64,000 nt of DNA from Paraburkholderia silvatlantica (GTDB taxonomy: Bacteria; Pseudomonadota; Gammaproteobacteria; Burkholderiales; Burkholderiaceae). Shown here piece by piece: positions 62,038 through 64,000 of the stretch. The notes under the pieces were generated by a model, which was given only the letters and a program-made list of their open reading frames with translations, made no database searches and was not told the origin of the DNA. Location of the stretch: positions 310,001 to 374,000 of the forward strand of contig NZ_QEOL01000001.1 of assembly GCF_003096715.1 (NCBI RefSeq), in the 5' to 3' direction. The position numbers and the translations under genes were made by a program. Within the stretch, counting starts at the first letter, position 1; each line of letters opens with the position of its first letter.

Positions 62038-63702
62038 ATGAGTCACTCTACCGTTCCGCTGATTACCCCGGCCGCGCTGCGCGCGGCGCTTGCCGCCCGC
62101 AACGAGCTCGCGATTCTCGATGTGCGTGAGGAGGGCGTGTCCGCCCGCCGCCGGCTGTTCTATTCATCGATCGCGCCGGTCGGCCGGCTCGGTCTGCTGG
62201 TCAGGCAGCTCGTGCCGCGCCGCGCCGCGCCGGTCGTGCTGGTCGACGAAGCCGGCGAATATACGGCACGCGCCGCTGCACTGCTGGCCCGCTTCGGCTA
62301 CACGAACGTGTCGATTCTCGATGGCGGCGTGGCGGGTTGGGAGGCGGCTGGCTTCGAGGTGTTCAGCGGCACGAATGTGCCCGGCAAGACTTTCGGAGAA
62401 ATGATCGAGCATCGGTTGAACACGCCGAACATCGATGCCGACACGCTGAAGCGTCTGCAGGACGCAGGCGAAGACCTCGTGGTGCTCGACAGCCGGCCGT
62501 TCCCGGAATTTCAGAACATGAACATTCCGGGCGGCGTCGAATGCGCGGGCGCGGAACTCGTCTATCGCGCGCTGGCGGCGGCACCGTCGCCGGACACGTT
62601 GATCGTGGTGAACTGCGCGGGACGCACGCGCAGCATCCTTGGCGCGCAGTCGCTCGTGAATGCCGGAATTCCCAATCCGGTCGCCGCGCTGACGGGCGGC
62701 TCGATGTCGTGGCTGCTCGCCGGGCTCGAACTCGAACACGGCCAGATCCGTACCGCGCCGCGTCCCGACGCCGCCACGCTCGACAGCGCGCGAGCGCTTG
62801 CGCGCCGTGCCGCTGCTCATGCCGGCGTCGTCGAGATCGATGCCGTGACGCTGGCGCGTTTCGAGCGGGAAGCCGCGACCCACACGCTGTACCGCTTCGA
62901 CGTGCGCAGCCCGCTGGAATACGAGGCCGCGCATCGTGCGGGCTGGCGCTCGGCGCCCGGCGGTCAGCTGGTGCAGGCCACCGACGAATACGTCGGCACG
63001 CTGCACGCGCGCGTCGTGCTCACCGACGATGACGGCGTGCGCGCTCGCATGACCGCGTCGTGGCTCGTGCAGCTCGGCTATCTGCAGGTGTTCGTGGTGG
63101 CCGACGACGTCGCGCAGGACAGCTTCGAAGCCGGTCCTGAACCGCGGCCGTTGCTGCGCGCGCCGCAGCGCACGCCATGGATCGAAGCGGATCAGCTCGC
63201 GCAGGCGCTGAAAGCGGAACGTGCGCTGGTCGTGGACGTGGACAGCAGTCTCGCGTTTCGCCGCGCGCATATCGCCGGTGCGCGCTTCGTCGCGGCGAGC
63301 GCGCTGGAGGACCTGCTCGCGCAGATCGACGACCCGTCGCGTCAACTCGTGCTCACGTCGGCCGACGGCGCGCTCGCGGGTCTGCTGGCCGACGAGTTGC
63401 TCGAGCGGCGCGCCGGGGTGTTTGCGCTGCTGGGCGGTACCGACCGCTGGCTCGCGCTGGGCCTGCCGCACGCCACGGGCGACGACGGCAACCTGACCGG
63501 CGACGACGACGCGTGGTACAGCCCGTATCACTACGGGCCCGGGCAGGCCGCACAGCAGATGCAGGCCTACCTCGCGTGGGAACTGCAACTGGTCGATCAG
63601 CTCGAGCGCGACGGCATTGCGTCGATCGACGTGCTCGACTTCGGCACGCCGAATCACGAGCGCAGCACAGCGTGGCTCGCGTCGCTTCGAGCCACCGCGT
63701 GA
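62038..63702 (+). CDS. Four-domain rhodanese (sulfurtransferase)
   Basis: 554 residues with four rhodanese-like modules: ~8-110 (ELAILDVREEG ... GYTNVSILDGGVAGWEAAG), ~130-235 (VVLDSRPFPEFQNMNIPGG ... VVNCAGRTRS), ~280-370 (YRFDVRSPLEYEAAHRAGW) and ~385-480 (LVVDVDSSLAFRRAHIAGA). Only the second keeps the active cysteine (Cys193 in VNCAGRTRS); the others are structural or regulatory. It would accept sulfur from the desulfurisation reactions and pass it to cyanide, thiols or biosynthesis. Start ATG 62038; poor ribosome site. Cytoplasmic. Confidence 0.9.
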   Translation: MSHSTVPLITPAALRAALAARNELAILDVREEGVSARRRLFYSSIAPVGRLGLLVRQLVPRRAAPVVLVDEAGEYTARAAALLARFGYTNVSILDGGVAGWEAAGFEVFSGTNVPGKTFGEMIEHRLNTPNIDADTLKRLQDAGEDLVVLDSRPFPEFQNMNIPGGVECAGAELVYRALAAAPSPDTLIVVNCAGRTRSILGAQSLVNAGIPNPVAALTGGSMSWLLAGLELEHGQIRTAPRPDAATLDSARALARRAAAHAGVVEIDAVTLARFEREAATHTLYRFDVRSPLEYEAAHRAGWRSAPGGQLVQATDEYVGTLHARVVLTDDDGVRARMTASWLVQLGYLQVFVVADDVAQDSFEAGPEPRPLLRAPQRTPWIEADQLAQALKAERALVVDVDSSLAFRRAHIAGARFVAASALEDLLAQIDDPSRQLVLTSADGALAGLLADELLERRAGVFALLGGTDRWLALGLPHATGDDGNLTGDDDAWYSPYHYGPGQAAQQMQAYLAWELQLVDQLERDGIASIDVLDFGTPNHERSTAWLASLRATA

Positions 63703-63742
63703 CGCGCGGCACACCGCGATCCCTTGCCGTAAAGAACCCATT

Positions 63743-64000
63743 ATGAGTGCAGCCCGTACCCTCCATCTGAACACCAACGTCACCGGCACCGGCCGCCATC
63801 CGGCCGGCTGGCGTACGCTCGACAACCCGAAGTCGATCATCGATCTGGCGTTCTTCACGAAGATCGCGCAGACCGCCGAGCGCGGCAAGCTCGATGCGGT
63901 GTTCCTGTCCGACGCGCTGGCGTTGCGTGGGCATGCCCACGGGCCGGCGCAGTCGCTGGAACCGACGGTGCTGCTCACCGCGCTTGCGGCCGTGACGCGG
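63743..64000 (+). CDS. FMNH2-dependent monooxygenase, NtaA/SnaA/DszA type (partial)
   Basis: The first 86 codons of a gene that continues beyond the window. MSAARTLHLNTNVTGTGRHP, WRTLDNPKSIIDLAFFTKIA and AERGKLDAVFLSDALAL are the N-terminal segments of the large (~440-residue) NtaA/DszA-type luciferase-family monooxygenases. In line with the preceding SfnG- and SfnB/DszC-like genes it probably oxidises a sulfone or related compound. Start ATG 63743. Confidence 0.9.
   Translation, partial: MSAARTLHLNTNVTGTGRHPAGWRTLDNPKSIIDLAFFTKIAQTAERGKLDAVFLSDALALRGHAHGPAQSLEPTVLLTALAAVTR

Overview
The window looks like chromosomal DNA of a beta-proteobacterium of the Burkholderia / Paraburkholderia / Caballeronia group. 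The base composition is high in G+C, most genes use ATG with GGAG-type ribosome sites, and the gene families (LysR, GntR, TetR, HxlR and IclR regulators, many ABC importers, a trans-aconitate-type locus, organosulfur operons) are typical of that group. No rRNA, tRNA or CRISPR array was seen.

Layout. 1-16.2 kb is a metabolic and regulatory patchwork: an aldehyde dehydrogenase/GST pair with a divergent TetR regulator and its palindromic operator; a YbaK-type deacylase; a probable trans-aconitate locus (MFS symporter, periplasmic aconitate-isomerase-like protein, LysR regulator); a secreted BNR/Asp-box protein; an HxlR/NmrA redox-sensor pair; and an MmyB-type regulator divergent from a medium-chain dehydrogenase. 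Gene remnants (DMT exporter, LysR, HxlR) lie between them. 16.3-25.6 kb holds a secreted phytase-like esterase, an IS3-family element split by a complete group II intron, and a divergent patatin phospholipase / animal-type heme peroxidase pair in A+T-richer DNA. 25.6-33.2 kb is accessory: metI and IS5 transposase fragments, a Phd/PIN toxin-antitoxin pair, and a collinear set of UPF0149 protein, SNF2 helicase, SWIM zinc-finger protein and UPF0158 protein.

33.2-40.9 kb is one minus-strand operon that starts with its own GntR/HutC regulator. It continues with an AprA-like flavoprotein, an AprB-like 2x[4Fe-4S] ferredoxin, an ABC importer of the taurine/sulfonate type, a HEAT-repeat protein, a DUF971 protein and a truncated second ABC ATPase. 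41.4-50.6 kb is an integrated island: tyrosine recombinase, TOTE-type primase-helicase, VapBC, a KfrA-like plasmid protein, several proteins of unknown function, DUF3597, and an AbrB/PIN pair. 51.2-64 kb is an IclR-controlled organosulfur operon: two paralogous Tat-exported solute-binding proteins around a Dpp-type ABC importer, an SfnG-like flavin monooxygenase, an SfnB/DszC-like acyl-CoA-dehydrogenase-fold oxygenase, a four-domain rhodanese, and a second flavin monooxygenase that runs off the window.

Two operons (33-41 kb and 51-64 kb) therefore appear to scavenge sulfur from organic compounds, and two accessory regions carry helicase-centred modules that could act in genome conflict. The observations I rate most interesting are the patatin/peroxidase pair, the helicase/SWIM module, the AprAB-like importer operon, and the well-preserved group II intron that separates the frameshift site from orfB in an IS3 element.
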